From positions 410-20,020 of the forward strand of contig DGHL01000058.1 of assembly GCA_002392645.1 (NCBI GenBank): a DNA stretch of 19,611 bases, written 5' to 3'. Position 1 is the first letter of the stretch. Each line of letters begins with the position of its first letter. The position numbers and the translations under genes are program-made. Below are positions 5,868-13,353 of the stretch, in pieces. This DNA is from Prevotellaceae bacterium UBA3849. Its GTDB lineage: Bacteria > Bacteroidota > Bacteroidia > Bacteroidales > Bacteroidaceae. The notes under the pieces were generated by a model, which was not told the origin of the DNA, did no database searches, and saw only the letters and a list, made by a program, of their open reading frames with translations.

Positions 5868-6869
5868 TTACTTAACCTCCCAGATGTCGTTGGTCTCAAG
5901 GAGCTCAGCGAAGTTGTGATACTTCTTGGCAGCCTTGACCTCCTCTATCTGTGCAGATACGCAGTCGTCGTAGGTAGGAGCCTCAACGTCGCGGATTACA
6001 CCGAGGGCTACAGGGAAACCGTCACCGTTACCCATGAGGGCGAGCTTGGTCTGCAGTGTATTGTCCTCACAGTGTGCGTCGTGTACGAGGATATCCTTCT
6101 CTGTGATGCCGTTCTCACCAATCTTCACGATCTTCAGTCCGAAGCCCTCCTGTACGAGTCCGAACTCACGATCCTTACCAAAGATCAATGGTTTGCCGTG
6201 CTCTACGTAGATGGCGTTCTCCTCACGACCAGCCTTGTTATACACTGCATCGTGGCAGCCGTTGTTGAAGATTACGCAGTTCTGCAGTACCTCAACGACA
6301 GAAGCACCCTTGTGTGCGTTGGCAGCCTTCAGCACCTCGATGGTGTGAGGACCATCGGTAGCCACGGTACGAGCGAAGAAGTGTCCGCGTGCGCCGAAGC
6401 AGAGCTCTGCAGGGCGGAATGGATCTTCCACTGTTCCGTAAGGGCTTGACTTACTGACGAAGCCACGTGGTGATGTTGGAGAATACTGTCCCTTTGTCAG
6501 ACCGTAGATACGGTTGTTGAGCAGTATCATGTTGAGGTTGATGTTACGGCGGTTAGCGTGTATGAAGTGGTTACCACCGATAGCGAGTCCGTCACCGTCA
6601 CCGCTGATCTGCCATACGGTGAGGTTTGGGTTAGCTACCTTTGCGCCTGTTGCTATGGCAGCGGCACGACCGTGTATGGTGTTCATGCCGTAGGTAGCCA
6701 TGTAGTGTGGCAGACGGCTTGAACAGCCGATACCAGATATTACGGCAGTGTTCCAAGGCTCTACGCCGATTTCTGCCATTGCCTTATGAAGTGATGCGAG
6801 GAAGAAGTGGTCGCCGCATCCCGGACACCAACGTGGCTGTCCTTTCTTATAATCTTGAGCTGTAAACAT
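5868..6869 (-). CDS. korB: 2-oxoacid (2-oxoglutarate):ferredoxin oxidoreductase, beta subunit
   Basis: A 333-residue cytoplasmic thiamine-diphosphate subunit. It pairs with KorA to interconvert 2-oxoglutarate + CoA and succinyl-CoA + CO2 with ferredoxin as electron carrier. Cluster cysteines are visible as WCPGC (Cys15, Cys18), Cys49 in GIGCSS and Cys198. The ThDP/Mg motif is GDGDGLAIGGNHF (90-102) with NNRIYGLTKGQ (118-128). Length is normal for KorB. The substrate is assigned from the KorAB type with a fused gamma-alpha partner; other 2-oxoacids are possible. It is normally directly downstream of korA, but here a 424-bp element separates them, its array ending 5 nt upstream of the ATG. Its 3' end is duplicated at 4985-5163. 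Confidence 0.92.
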   Translation of the reverse strand: MFTAQDYKKGQPRWCPGCGDHFFLASLHKAMAEIGVEPWNTAVISGIGCSSRLPHYMATYGMNTIHGRAAAIATGAKVANPNLTVWQISGDGDGLAIGGNHFIHANRRNINLNMILLNNRIYGLTKGQYSPTSPRGFVSKSSPYGTVEDPFRPAELCFGARGHFFARTVATDGPHTIEVLKAANAHKGASVVEVLQNCVIFNNGCHDAVYNKAGREENAIYVEHGKPLIFGKDREFGLVQEGFGLKIVKIGENGITEKDILVHDAHCEDNTLQTKLALMGNGDGFPVALGVIRDVEAPTYDDCVSAQIEEVKAAKKYHNFAELLETNDIWEVK

Positions 6870-6874
6870 TTTTA

Positions 6875-6902
6875 AATTAAGAATTAAGAATTAAGAATTA
6901 AG
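6875..6902. repeat. Heptamer array, left (AATTAAG x4)
   Basis: Four perfect tandem copies of AATTAAG. The stop codon of the S23 gene (6891-6893) lies inside the third unit. Because the unit contains TAA on both strands and its period is not divisible by 3, the array has stops in all six frames. Confidence 0.95.
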
Positions 6903-7259
6903 ATTTACTCCTTTAGTGGTTTTTACTATAGATACTAATATAGATGTCAACTCGTTTGCGTCGTTATGTATTGACACGAAGGTCTTCTCATCTATGTATT
7001 CTGCATCACTTAGCAATTCTAACCAGTAAAGCGTCTCGTTAGCTTCTTTCAGGCCAATAGAAAGTTTATTTATAAAGTCTGCCCTGCTTTGTGCGAACTT
7101 AGCTTCCCTGATCATGGCACCTATCGCAGTGCCGCTTCTGAGTAACTGCTTTGAGAGTACAAATTCTTTTTTCTCTGTTGTTAAATATTTATATGCTTTA
7201 ATTATTCTAAGAGCAAAGTTATAAGATTTATTATGTACGATGTTGTCTATTCCACTCAT
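6891..7259 (-). CDS. Four-helix-bundle protein, S23 / 23S-rRNA intervening-sequence protein family
   Basis: A 122-residue all-helical protein. The family pattern is clear: NFALRIIKAYKYLT, then LSKQLLRSGTAIGAMIREAKFAQSRADFINKL and GLKEANETLYWLELL. The family was first seen as ORFs within intervening sequences of 23S rRNA and is scattered through Bacteroidota genomes; its biochemical function is unsettled, though related four-helix proteins (Avd) bind nucleic acid. Here it sits between korA and korB in the same orientation, framed by inverted heptamer arrays. The last residues (NLNS and stop) are encoded by the array. Start ATG 7257-7259 is 11 nt from the right array. Nothing links it to ketoacid metabolism. 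Confidence 0.88.
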   Translation of the reverse strand: MSGIDNIVHNKSYNFALRIIKAYKYLTTEKKEFVLSKQLLRSGTAIGAMIREAKFAQSRADFINKLSIGLKEANETLYWLELLSDAEYIDEKTFVSIHNDANELTSILVSIVKTTKGVNLNS

Positions 7260-7270
7260 TGACGTACAAT

Positions 7271-7298
7271 CTTAAGTCTTAATTCTTAACTCTTAATT
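7271..7298. repeat. Heptamer array, right (CTTAATT x4, inverted to the left array)
   Basis: Units are CTTAAGT, CTTAATT, CTTAACT, CTTAATT: the reverse complement of the left array with two single-base variants. The array supplies the end of korA: the codons for Lys-Ser and the TAA stop (7286-7288) lie inside it. Confidence 0.93.
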
Positions 7299-9133
7299 AT
7301 TCCGTTGAATGCCTCTACGAGTTCGTTGACCACGAATGGCTGTCCCTTCACCTGGTTGAACTGAGCTGGTACGAAACCGTCAACCTTCATGCGGAGGTAA
7401 CCGGCAAGCTGACCCATGTTCTGCTCTGCCACTACCACCTTCTTGTACTTCATGAGTACCTCAGCGGTGTTCTTTGGCAGTGGGTTGAGGTAACGGAACT
7501 GTGCAAGGGCAACCTTCTTGCCTGCAGCACGCATCTCGTCCATTGCAGCATGCAGGTGTCCGAAGGTAGAACCGAAGCCTACGATGAGCAGATCAGCGTC
7601 ATCCTTGTCGCCCAGCACCTCAAGGTCTGGCACCTCTATGTTAGCAATCTTCTGAGCACGCTTGCGTGTCATGAGGTCGTGGTTCTCTGGGTTTGTAGAG
7701 ATAGCACCTGTCTTGTCGTCCTTCTCCAGTCCGCCGAGGATGTGCTGGAAGCCCTCACGACCAGGCACTGCCCAGTAGCGTGTGCCGTTCTCAGCACGCA
7801 TGTATGGAGTCCACTTACCCTTCAGCTCCTCAGGAACGTATGGAGGATTGATGCCGTCCATCTTAGTCAGGTCAGGCAGCTTGAATGCAGCTGAACCGTT
7901 AGCAACGTATGCATCGGTCATCAGCACTACAGGAGTCATGTGCTCCAGTGCCATCTTGGCTGCGTCGAAGGCAGCATAGAAGCAGTCTGTAGGACTTGTT
8001 GCAGCGATTACAGGCATTGGTGACTCACCGTTACGACCGTAGAGACACTGCAGGAGGTCAGTCTGCTCAGACTTTGTTGGCAGACCTGTAGCAGGACCGC
8101 CACGCTGTACGTCGAGCACTACGATAGGCAGCTCCATGATGACAGCGAGGTTCATAGCCTCAGACTTCAGGCAGATACCAGGACCAGAGGTTGATGTAAC
8201 CGCCAGTGCACCGGCGAATGATGCACCAACAGCAGATGCGCAGCCTGCTATCTCGTCCTCACACTGTACGGTGGTGACGCCGAGCGACTTGTGCTTTGAC
8301 AGCTCGTGCAGCACGTCGGTTGCAGGAGTGATAGGGTAAGAACCCAGGTACAGCTTCAGTCCTGCCTTCTCTGCAGCGGCGATGAAACCGTAAGCAGTAG
8401 CCTTGTTACCTGTGATGTCCATGTAACGTCCAGGAGTCTTCTCCTTAGACTCTATGCGATATACGTTGATAGCGCTTGAGTGAGTGTTGTGACCGTAGTC
8501 ATAACCTGCCTGTATAACCTTTATATTAGCCTCTGCAACGCCTGGCTTCTTAGCGAACTTCTCCTTCAGGAAGTTAGCCACGAGGTTGAGGTCGCGGCTG
8601 AAGAGCCAGCAGACGAGTCCGAGTGCGAACATGTTACGGCACTTGAGCATAGCCTTGTTGTCCATTCCGCTATCCTTCAGGGCATCCTTCACCATAGTGG
8701 TGATAGGGCACTGGATTACGCGGTCAGGGTCGATGTTCATCTCACCGAGGTAGTCTGTAGTCTGGAACTGAGCCTTGTCGAGGTCAGACTGCTGGAAAGA
8801 GTCTGTGTCGATGATGATTGTAGCGTTTGGCTTAGCATACTTATACTGAGTCTTGAGCGCAGCAGCGTTCATTGCTACGAGCACGTCACACTGGTCACCT
8901 GGTGTGAACACCTGCTGTGCACCGATGTGCACCTGGAAACCTGACACGCCAGTGAGTGAGCCTTGTGGGGCGCGGATGTCAGCTGGATAGTCTGGGAATG
9001 TGGAAATGCTGTTACCTACGGTAGCAGATACCGTAGAGAAGATGTTTCCGGCGAGCTGCATACCGTCGCCAGAGTCACCTGAGAAGCGTACGACCACCTG
9101 GTCGAGCTCTTTGATGTCTAATGCTTCTGCCAT
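7286..9133 (-). CDS. korA: 2-oxoacid (2-oxoglutarate):ferredoxin oxidoreductase, fused gamma-alpha subunit
   Basis: A 615-residue cytoplasmic protein. An N-terminal gamma domain (about 12-190, VVRFSGDSGDGMQLAGN) is fused to the alpha pyrimidine-binding domain, with SYPITPATD (265-273), TSTSGPGICLKSEAMNLA (about 313-330) and DVQRGGPATGLPTKSEQTD (341-359), then the C-terminal transketolase-like domain with VVVAEQNMGQL. This is the full KorA architecture. It forms the oxidoreductase with KorB, serving succinyl-CoA/2-oxoglutarate conversion; in gut Bacteroidota the enzyme can run reductively toward glutamate precursors. It is the promoter-proximal gene. The extreme C-terminus (IKS) is coded by the S23 element's repeat array, so it may differ from relatives lacking the element. 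Confidence 0.93.
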   Translation of the reverse strand: MAEALDIKELDQVVVRFSGDSGDGMQLAGNIFSTVSATVGNSISTFPDYPADIRAPQGSLTGVSGFQVHIGAQQVFTPGDQCDVLVAMNAAALKTQYKYAKPNATIIIDTDSFQQSDLDKAQFQTTDYLGEMNIDPDRVIQCPITTMVKDALKDSGMDNKAMLKCRNMFALGLVCWLFSRDLNLVANFLKEKFAKKPGVAEANIKVIQAGYDYGHNTHSSAINVYRIESKEKTPGRYMDITGNKATAYGFIAAAEKAGLKLYLGSYPITPATDVLHELSKHKSLGVTTVQCEDEIAGCASAVGASFAGALAVTSTSGPGICLKSEAMNLAVIMELPIVVLDVQRGGPATGLPTKSEQTDLLQCLYGRNGESPMPVIAATSPTDCFYAAFDAAKMALEHMTPVVLMTDAYVANGSAAFKLPDLTKMDGINPPYVPEELKGKWTPYMRAENGTRYWAVPGREGFQHILGGLEKDDKTGAISTNPENHDLMTRKRAQKIANIEVPDLEVLGDKDDADLLIVGFGSTFGHLHAAMDEMRAAGKKVALAQFRYLNPLPKNTAEVLMKYKKVVVAEQNMGQLAGYLRMKVDGFVPAQFNQVKGQPFVVNELVEAFNGIIKS

Positions 9134-9203
9134 AATGTTTATATGAGTATATTATTATGATTGTTATCTTTGCAAATATGTTATCCTCACCCTTTTGCGG
9201 ATG

Positions 9204-9234
9204 CAAAATTACTCAAAAATAACGACATAGCAAA
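9204..9234 (-). promoter_or_regulatory. korA promoter
   Basis: The minus strand shows TTTG (9231-9234), 19 nt, then TAATTTTG (9204-9211) followed by CATCC. The leader is about 65 nt. The rest of 9134-9373 holds no gene I can support. Confidence 0.78.
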
Positions 9235-9363
9235 ATATTTCAATACAAAAAAGCACGAAAAGTAAGATAAAAGGCTGTTTTCTTGACATATTGTAATATA
9301 AACCGCATTTTTCGTGACGCAAAAACTTAACGGATGTTAAATACATCCGAACTTTATATAGAG

Positions 9364-9399
9364 AAAAAACGGTAGGTCAGCATCACTTCACGCTGACCT
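9364..9399 (-). terminator. Rho-independent terminator of the DUF4861 gene
   Basis: The minus strand reads AGGTCAGC (9392-9399), a 10-nt loop, GCTGACCT (9374-9381), then ACCG and a run of six T (9364-9369). The 5' arm lies within the last codons of the DUF4861 gene and the TGA stop is in the loop. Confidence 0.88.
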
Positions 9400-10672
9400 T
9401 AAGCGGCGTAGCTACCTGGCGGGCATAGCGGTCGAGGTAGTGCTGCCAGTCTGCCATGGTGTCTATGCCTACCTGTCCGTTACGGTTCCATGCATTACCG
9501 AAGTAATACTCCATATAGGGTTTTGCCGCTCCCTTAACCATCAGATGGCCCAATGCGCCGCTTGTCTCCTTTGGCAACGGCACATACTGGCAACTCGCTG
9601 CATGCGGCACCAGGCAACCTATAAAGCACTTACCCTTGTCGGGATCTTGCGCATCGCGGTAACGCTTTTGGTATATGTCAGGGTCGCCGAGGTCTTCGTA
9701 AGCCACATAGCCCTTCTCCTTATTAATAATATATGCCGTAGGATTTTCCTTATGCACCGCTATGCCCGCCACCGGAGTGAGGCCTGACGGCAGTCCCTGC
9801 CATGAAACCGCCGCCTTTACCATTGACGAACCGGCATCAAGGGTGAGCACACGTGTTTCCGTTACCGATGCACCGTCAATATCCACAGGTGCGAAGGTAA
9901 GCCGCACGGTAAGTCGCAGCGGACCATTGTCGAGCACCTCCGCCTCCCTGAAACACCACGGATATACTATCTCCTCGCCACGCATCAGCGCGTTGGTACC
10001 GGCACCGAGCGTAGAGCCCACCTTGTAGCAGTCCATGCCCTCGCCATGGTCAACGTGATAGCAGAAGCCATAGTTATATACGTCGTCGGCAACGTTGCGC
10101 TGTCCCATCTTGCGCAGCTTGCTCACCGTAGCCCACATCTGCTGGTCGCACTGCAAGTCATACCATTTGTCGAGCACCATCTTGTCGGTACGCTTGTTGA
10201 AGATATCGTAACCATACAGCTTTTCGCCCTTACGCTGGGTCTCCGGTCCGTATATGCGGTATGCCACGCGGTCGTTCTCAAAAGAGAAATCTGCCTGGCG
10301 CTCAGGATACAGTCTGCCTGCCACCTGCGGCGCCGCCTTTTGCGCAGACGCTTCTGCCGCCTTGGTAACAAACACGCGACGCTTGCCCTTGGCACTGACG
10401 AGCGGGCACTGGAAGATGAGTTTGCCGTCGTAGGTCAGCTGGCATGGCAACGTGTCGCCATACTCTGCACTTACCACCACGTCAGTGGCAGACAGGGTGT
10501 GCTGCCTTCCATACAGTCTCTGCGCTATGGCATTGGCATCCACCTCTACCATTTCGCCTTCACCGCGCTGCCACGTGGCGGTATTCTCCACCGTAACGAC
10601 CACCTTGTCGGCTGCAGCGCATGGCAATGTAATGGCTGCAAACATCAATGCCAGTATTCTTCTTGTCTTCAT
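9383..10672 (-). CDS. Secreted DUF4861 protein
   Basis: A 429-residue protein with a Sec signal (MKTRRILALMFAAITLPCAAA, cleavage about residue 21-22), so periplasmic. Middle features include GRLYPERQADFSFENDRVAYRIYGPE, YGFCYHVDHGEGMDCYKVG and C-terminal AWNRNGQVGIDTMADWQHYL, typical of the DUF4861 family as I recognise it. DUF4861 proteins often occur in polysaccharide-utilisation loci of Bacteroidota beside enzymes acting on uronic-acid glycans; I do not assign an activity. No SusC/SusD pair is adjacent. It lies 250 nt downstream of a permease gene on the same strand, with a repeat-filled spacer and a perfect palindrome 20 nt before ATG. It ends at a clear terminator. Confidence 0.78.
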   Translation of the reverse strand: MKTRRILALMFAAITLPCAAADKVVVTVENTATWQRGEGEMVEVDANAIAQRLYGRQHTLSATDVVVSAEYGDTLPCQLTYDGKLIFQCPLVSAKGKRRVFVTKAAEASAQKAAPQVAGRLYPERQADFSFENDRVAYRIYGPETQRKGEKLYGYDIFNKRTDKMVLDKWYDLQCDQQMWATVSKLRKMGQRNVADDVYNYGFCYHVDHGEGMDCYKVGSTLGAGTNALMRGEEIVYPWCFREAEVLDNGPLRLTVRLTFAPVDIDGASVTETRVLTLDAGSSMVKAAVSWQGLPSGLTPVAGIAVHKENPTAYIINKEKGYVAYEDLGDPDIYQKRYRDAQDPDKGKCFIGCLVPHAASCQYVPLPKETSGALGHLMVKGAAKPYMEYYFGNAWNRNGQVGIDTMADWQHYLDRYARQVATPLKVSVK

Positions 10673-10691
10673 AAAGCCTATTATTTAAGTC

Positions 10692-10707
10692 AAGTTTCGC
10701 GAAACTT
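10692..10707. promoter_or_regulatory. Perfect 16-bp palindrome upstream of the DUF4861 gene
   Basis: AAGTTTCGCGAAACTT, 20 nt before the DUF4861 ATG, immediately beside the decamer array. It could be a regulator operator or a leader hairpin; no evidence separates these. Confidence 0.5.
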
Positions 10708-10709
10708 TT

Positions 10710-10877
10710 GGGAAGTTAAAAGGAGTTAAGGGGAGTTATCGCGGCTTTTCAGCCGCTCGGGGAGTTAAAGGACATTACTTCTGCTTTTCCCTTTTTGAGG
10801 AGTCGGGCTTGTTTCGAGGGGGTTAGGTATTGTCCCCTAACTCCTCTTTACTCCCCTTAACTCCCCTTAACTCCCTA
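10710..10877. repeat. Inverted decamer arrays (GGGGAGTTAA unit) around a GC-rich hairpin
   Basis: The left side has units GGGAAGTTAA, AAGGAGTTAA and GGGGAGTTAT (10710-10739) and a further GGGGAGTTAA at 10759-10768. The right side has four inverted units of the TAACTCCCCT type (10838-10877). Between left units lies a perfect hairpin GCGGCT-tttc-AGCCGC (10741-10756). The segment fills most of the 250-bp gap between the BASS permease and DUF4861 genes and contains no supported ORF. Its layout mirrors the heptamer arrays around the S23 gene. Confidence 0.85.
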
Positions 10878-10922
10878 AACTATCCGGACTTCAGAAAGTT
10901 GAGTTATTTAAGGTGTGCATAT

Positions 10923-11849
10923 TTACTTATTATACATACTATAAACCTTTGCCACGAGCGCACCGCTGATATTGTGCCATACGCTGAATATCGCACCGGG
11001 GATTGCTGCCATAGGGAAGGCTGCAAAATGGGTTACTGCAAGCGATGACGCCAGTCCGCTGTTCTGCATGCCCACCTCTATGGATATTGCGCTGCGCTTG
11101 GCATGCGACAATCCCAGCAGTCTGCCTATGCAATAGCCGAGCGATAGTCCGCCGAGGTTATGAAGCACTACCACGAGCACTACGAGCAGTCCGCCGGTAA
11201 GCAGTTTGGAGGCATTATGCCCTACCACCACCATCACCGTCAGTGTTATCATAACCGTCGAGAATGCAGGCAGGTATGGCAGCACGCCCTTTGCGAGCTT
11301 CGGCAGATAGCGCTGAACGAGGAAGCCCACCACTATCGGTGCAATGACCACATAGAGTATGCTGAGCAGCATGCCGGCGGTATTGACCTCTACGAAGGTG
11401 CCCGCCATGAGCCACGTGAGCAGCGGTGTGAGGAATGGTGCCAGCACCGTACTCGTTGCCGTCATGCCCACAGACAGCGCGAGGTCGCCCTTGGCAAGAT
11501 ATGTTATCACGTTTGACGCAGTGCCGCCAGGGCAGCAACCTACGAGTATCACACCCAACGCAAGGTCCTCTGGCAGGGCAAACAAGCGTGTGAGCAACCA
11601 TGCCAACAGCGGCATGATGGTAAACTGCGCAAGGCATCCCACCAGCACGTCCTTAGGACGGCTGAATACTACGCGGAAGTCCTGCGGACTGAGTGTCAGT
11701 CCCATGCCGAACATTATGAGTCCGAGCATAGGGTTAATCCACCACGTATCGACAGCCATGAAAGGCTCCGGCTTTACCACAGCCACTATGGCTGCCAGCA
11801 ATACGAGTACGCCCATCCATCGGGCTATGAAGTCGCAGATTTTTTTCAT
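10923..11849 (-). CDS. Bile acid:sodium symporter family (BASS) permease
   Basis: A 308-residue inner-membrane protein with about 9-10 hydrophobic helices, the usual length of bacterial BASS transporters. Conserved crossover segments are seen: GCCPGGTASNVITYLAKGDLALSV (residues 104-127) and SIEVGMQNSGLA (256-267), which in the ASBT structures form the Na+ sites. The family carries bile acids, pantoate, pyruvate and other organic anions, so the substrate is unknown. No Bacteroidota-type promoter is obvious upstream in 11850-12253. It may be cotranscribed with DUF4861 across the decamer-repeat spacer. Confidence 0.88.
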   Translation of the reverse strand: MKKICDFIARWMGVLVLLAAIVAVVKPEPFMAVDTWWINPMLGLIMFGMGLTLSPQDFRVVFSRPKDVLVGCLAQFTIMPLLAWLLTRLFALPEDLALGVILVGCCPGGTASNVITYLAKGDLALSVGMTATSTVLAPFLTPLLTWLMAGTFVEVNTAGMLLSILYVVIAPIVVGFLVQRYLPKLAKGVLPYLPAFSTVMITLTVMVVVGHNASKLLTGGLLVVLVVVLHNLGGLSLGYCIGRLLGLSHAKRSAISIEVGMQNSGLASSLAVTHFAAFPMAAIPGAIFSVWHNISGALVAKVYSMYNK

Positions 11850-12040
11850 TGTTATATTTATTGTTACTTACTACACAACAAGGGTGGTTAGCACCTCCTT
11901 TTTGCGAACAAATGGAACCATGGTCTGAAACGCAAAATACAGAGGGGAAATTAGTCTTCAACGTACATTTTATAACGCTTCACTGTAGTCTATACTGTAA
12001 AATAATGTTTTTTACGTCGTTTTTTCATTGTTTTTGTCAT

Positions 12041-12161
12041 GTAATTTGATAGCTTCCATCATGTAAAAGCTATCGAATTACGAGGTAAAAGCTATCAAAT
12101 TACAAGAAAAAGGCTTTGCCCCAAAGGGGCTATATTATGTAAAGCTCTGTAATACAGAGCT
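12041..12161. repeat. Cluster of inverted and direct repeats in an intergenic region
   Basis: GTAATTTGATAGCTT (12041-12055) is inverted relative to AAGCTATCGAATTAC (12067-12081) and AAGCTATCAAATTAC (12089-12103); the latter two are direct repeats at a 22-bp period. Then GCCCC-aaa-GGGGC (12118-12130) and AGCTCTGT-aat-ACAGAGCT (12143-12161) form two perfect hairpins. These lie downstream of the flippase-like gene and upstream of the BASS gene. No T-runs follow. The rest of 11850-12253 shows no gene and no clear promoter. Confidence 0.8.
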
Positions 12162-12253
12162 CTACTCAACGGGCGCATTTTTGCCGATTTTCGGAGCAAA
12201 ATTGACTTTCGTGATTTTGACCGCCGAATTTCGCAAATTAAATACGATCAGAT

Positions 12254-13324
12254 TCAGTCTTTATTCCACATTTTCATCAGCACTATACCGATGAGAATCC
12301 ACAATATTTCCCTGACGCGACAGATAAGGCTGACGTAGAAACCTACGGCAATGAGTTTCTGTGGCGACAGCGACGCACGCACAGAGTGACCTATGGTGGC
12401 AGGTATGGAGACCATGAAGCCGCCTTCCTGCACGCCCAACTGCATAGGCAGGAAACCTATAAGGTTGGCACACAGCGTGGTGAACGACAGTATCAGTATG
12501 GAGTGAAGGAACACGAGCGTGTAGCCGATGACGCCTCCGCCACAGTCAATGTCGAACATCAGGAGCATGAACATTATCTCGAGGCTCTGCACCACGCGCG
12601 ACATATACTCAAGGAAGAAGCTGGTGTAGAAGGCACGCTTGTCCTGACTGTGCAGGGCTGCTATCTGCTTGTCTATATTCTCGAGCGACTCCCTGTGGCG
12701 CTCGGTGAAGCGCTGGCTCCAGCCTTTCAGTCCGGGAATCTTCGAAAGGAACTTCATGACATTGACTACCAGTCCGCCCTTATAGCCTTTCTGAAAGAGC
12801 CAGAAGGCTGCCATGCAGAAAAGCGCTATGGCTCCCAGGGTAATGCCGACGGTGGTATTGATAGGCAAGTCGCCTATGAACACCAATGCGAGGTAAATGA
12901 AGATAGACGAGAACCAAAACCAGAAGTGTGCAAAGAAGTGCATCATGGCATACAGGATGACCGACGACGTGGCATGCTCCTTCGATATATCCTTCGACAG
13001 TTCGAGTATGCGGTAAGGCTCGCCACCCAGTCCGCCTACGGGAGTGGCATAGTTCAGGGCGTAGCCTGATATGGTGAGCTTATATATGCGCCAGAATCCC
13101 ACATGCTCGTCAGGGTCGGTATTACCTTTTATTATGGCGCGCCAAGCCAGAGCATTGAGTCCGTAGATAAATATCCACACGCCGATGACCGGCACCAGCC
13201 AATAGCCTGCCGTGCACAGGTGGAACCACAGTTCACTGAAACTGATGTCGAACGTCAGCAGCATCACCACCACGCAAGCCACACCTGCGAGGAAGAATAT
13301 GTTATTTAGCGTCTTCTTTGTCAT
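12254..13324 (-). CDS. LPG-synthase-TM / UPF0104-type membrane protein (flippase-like)
   Basis: A 356-residue polytopic membrane protein with about 8 helices. The conserved blocks NYATPVGGLGGEPYR (91-105) and FLPMQLGVQEGG (291-302) place it in the lysylphosphatidylglycerol-synthase transmembrane/YbhN family. The soluble aminoacyl-transferase domain of MprF is absent, so it is not a lysyl-PG synthase; relatives are thought to move or handle lipids. It follows the CDP-alcohol phosphatidyltransferase on the same strand after a 107-bp repeat-filled gap, suggesting that it handles the lipid made by that enzyme. This coupling is inference. Confidence 0.83.
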   Translation of the reverse strand: MTKKTLNNIFFLAGVACVVVMLLTFDISFSELWFHLCTAGYWLVPVIGVWIFIYGLNALAWRAIIKGNTDPDEHVGFWRIYKLTISGYALNYATPVGGLGGEPYRILELSKDISKEHATSSVILYAMMHFFAHFWFWFSSIFIYLALVFIGDLPINTTVGITLGAIALFCMAAFWLFQKGYKGGLVVNVMKFLSKIPGLKGWSQRFTERHRESLENIDKQIAALHSQDKRAFYTSFFLEYMSRVVQSLEIMFMLLMFDIDCGGGVIGYTLVFLHSILILSFTTLCANLIGFLPMQLGVQEGGFMVSIPATIGHSVRASLSPQKLIAVGFYVSLICRVREILWILIGIVLMKMWNKD

Positions 13325-13353
13325 TCTAATGATTGGTCAAGATAGTCAGAGAA

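Larger units (their letters stand above)
6875..7298 (-). mobile_element. Candidate S23 (four-helix-bundle) element between inverted heptamer arrays
   Basis: Four AATTAAG units (6875-6902) and four CTTAATT-type units (7271-7298) form inverted ends around a single four-helix-bundle ORF that fills the interior almost completely (11 nt spare at its 5' side, stop inside the array at its 3' side). In the minus-strand RNA the arrays could pair over 28 positions with one wobble and one mismatch. The unit interrupts the korA-korB pair. S23/IVP genes are known from intervening sequences in 23S rRNA that are closed by inverted repeats, so the architecture is similar. Calling it mobile is inference. Confidence 0.55.

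Noticed and set aside
5817..6449. Plus-strand 210-residue frame opposite korB
   Set aside because: It is antisense to strongly conserved korB codons, contains no family features, and is a codon-bias shadow.
6891..7259. S23 gene as an Avd accessory protein of a diversity-generating retroelement
   Set aside because: No reverse transcriptase, template repeat or variable repeat is visible nearby; the protein fits the S23/IVP pattern better.
9167..9174. Plus-strand TATCTTTG as a promoter
   Set aside because: It matches the -7 consensus but has no TTTG upstream and no plus-strand gene downstream; probably chance in A/T-rich DNA.
9283..9302. TTGACA followed by TAATAT as a sigma70-type promoter
   Set aside because: Spacing between boxes is far too short, and Bacteroidota use TTTG/TAnnTTTG; no suitable gene follows.
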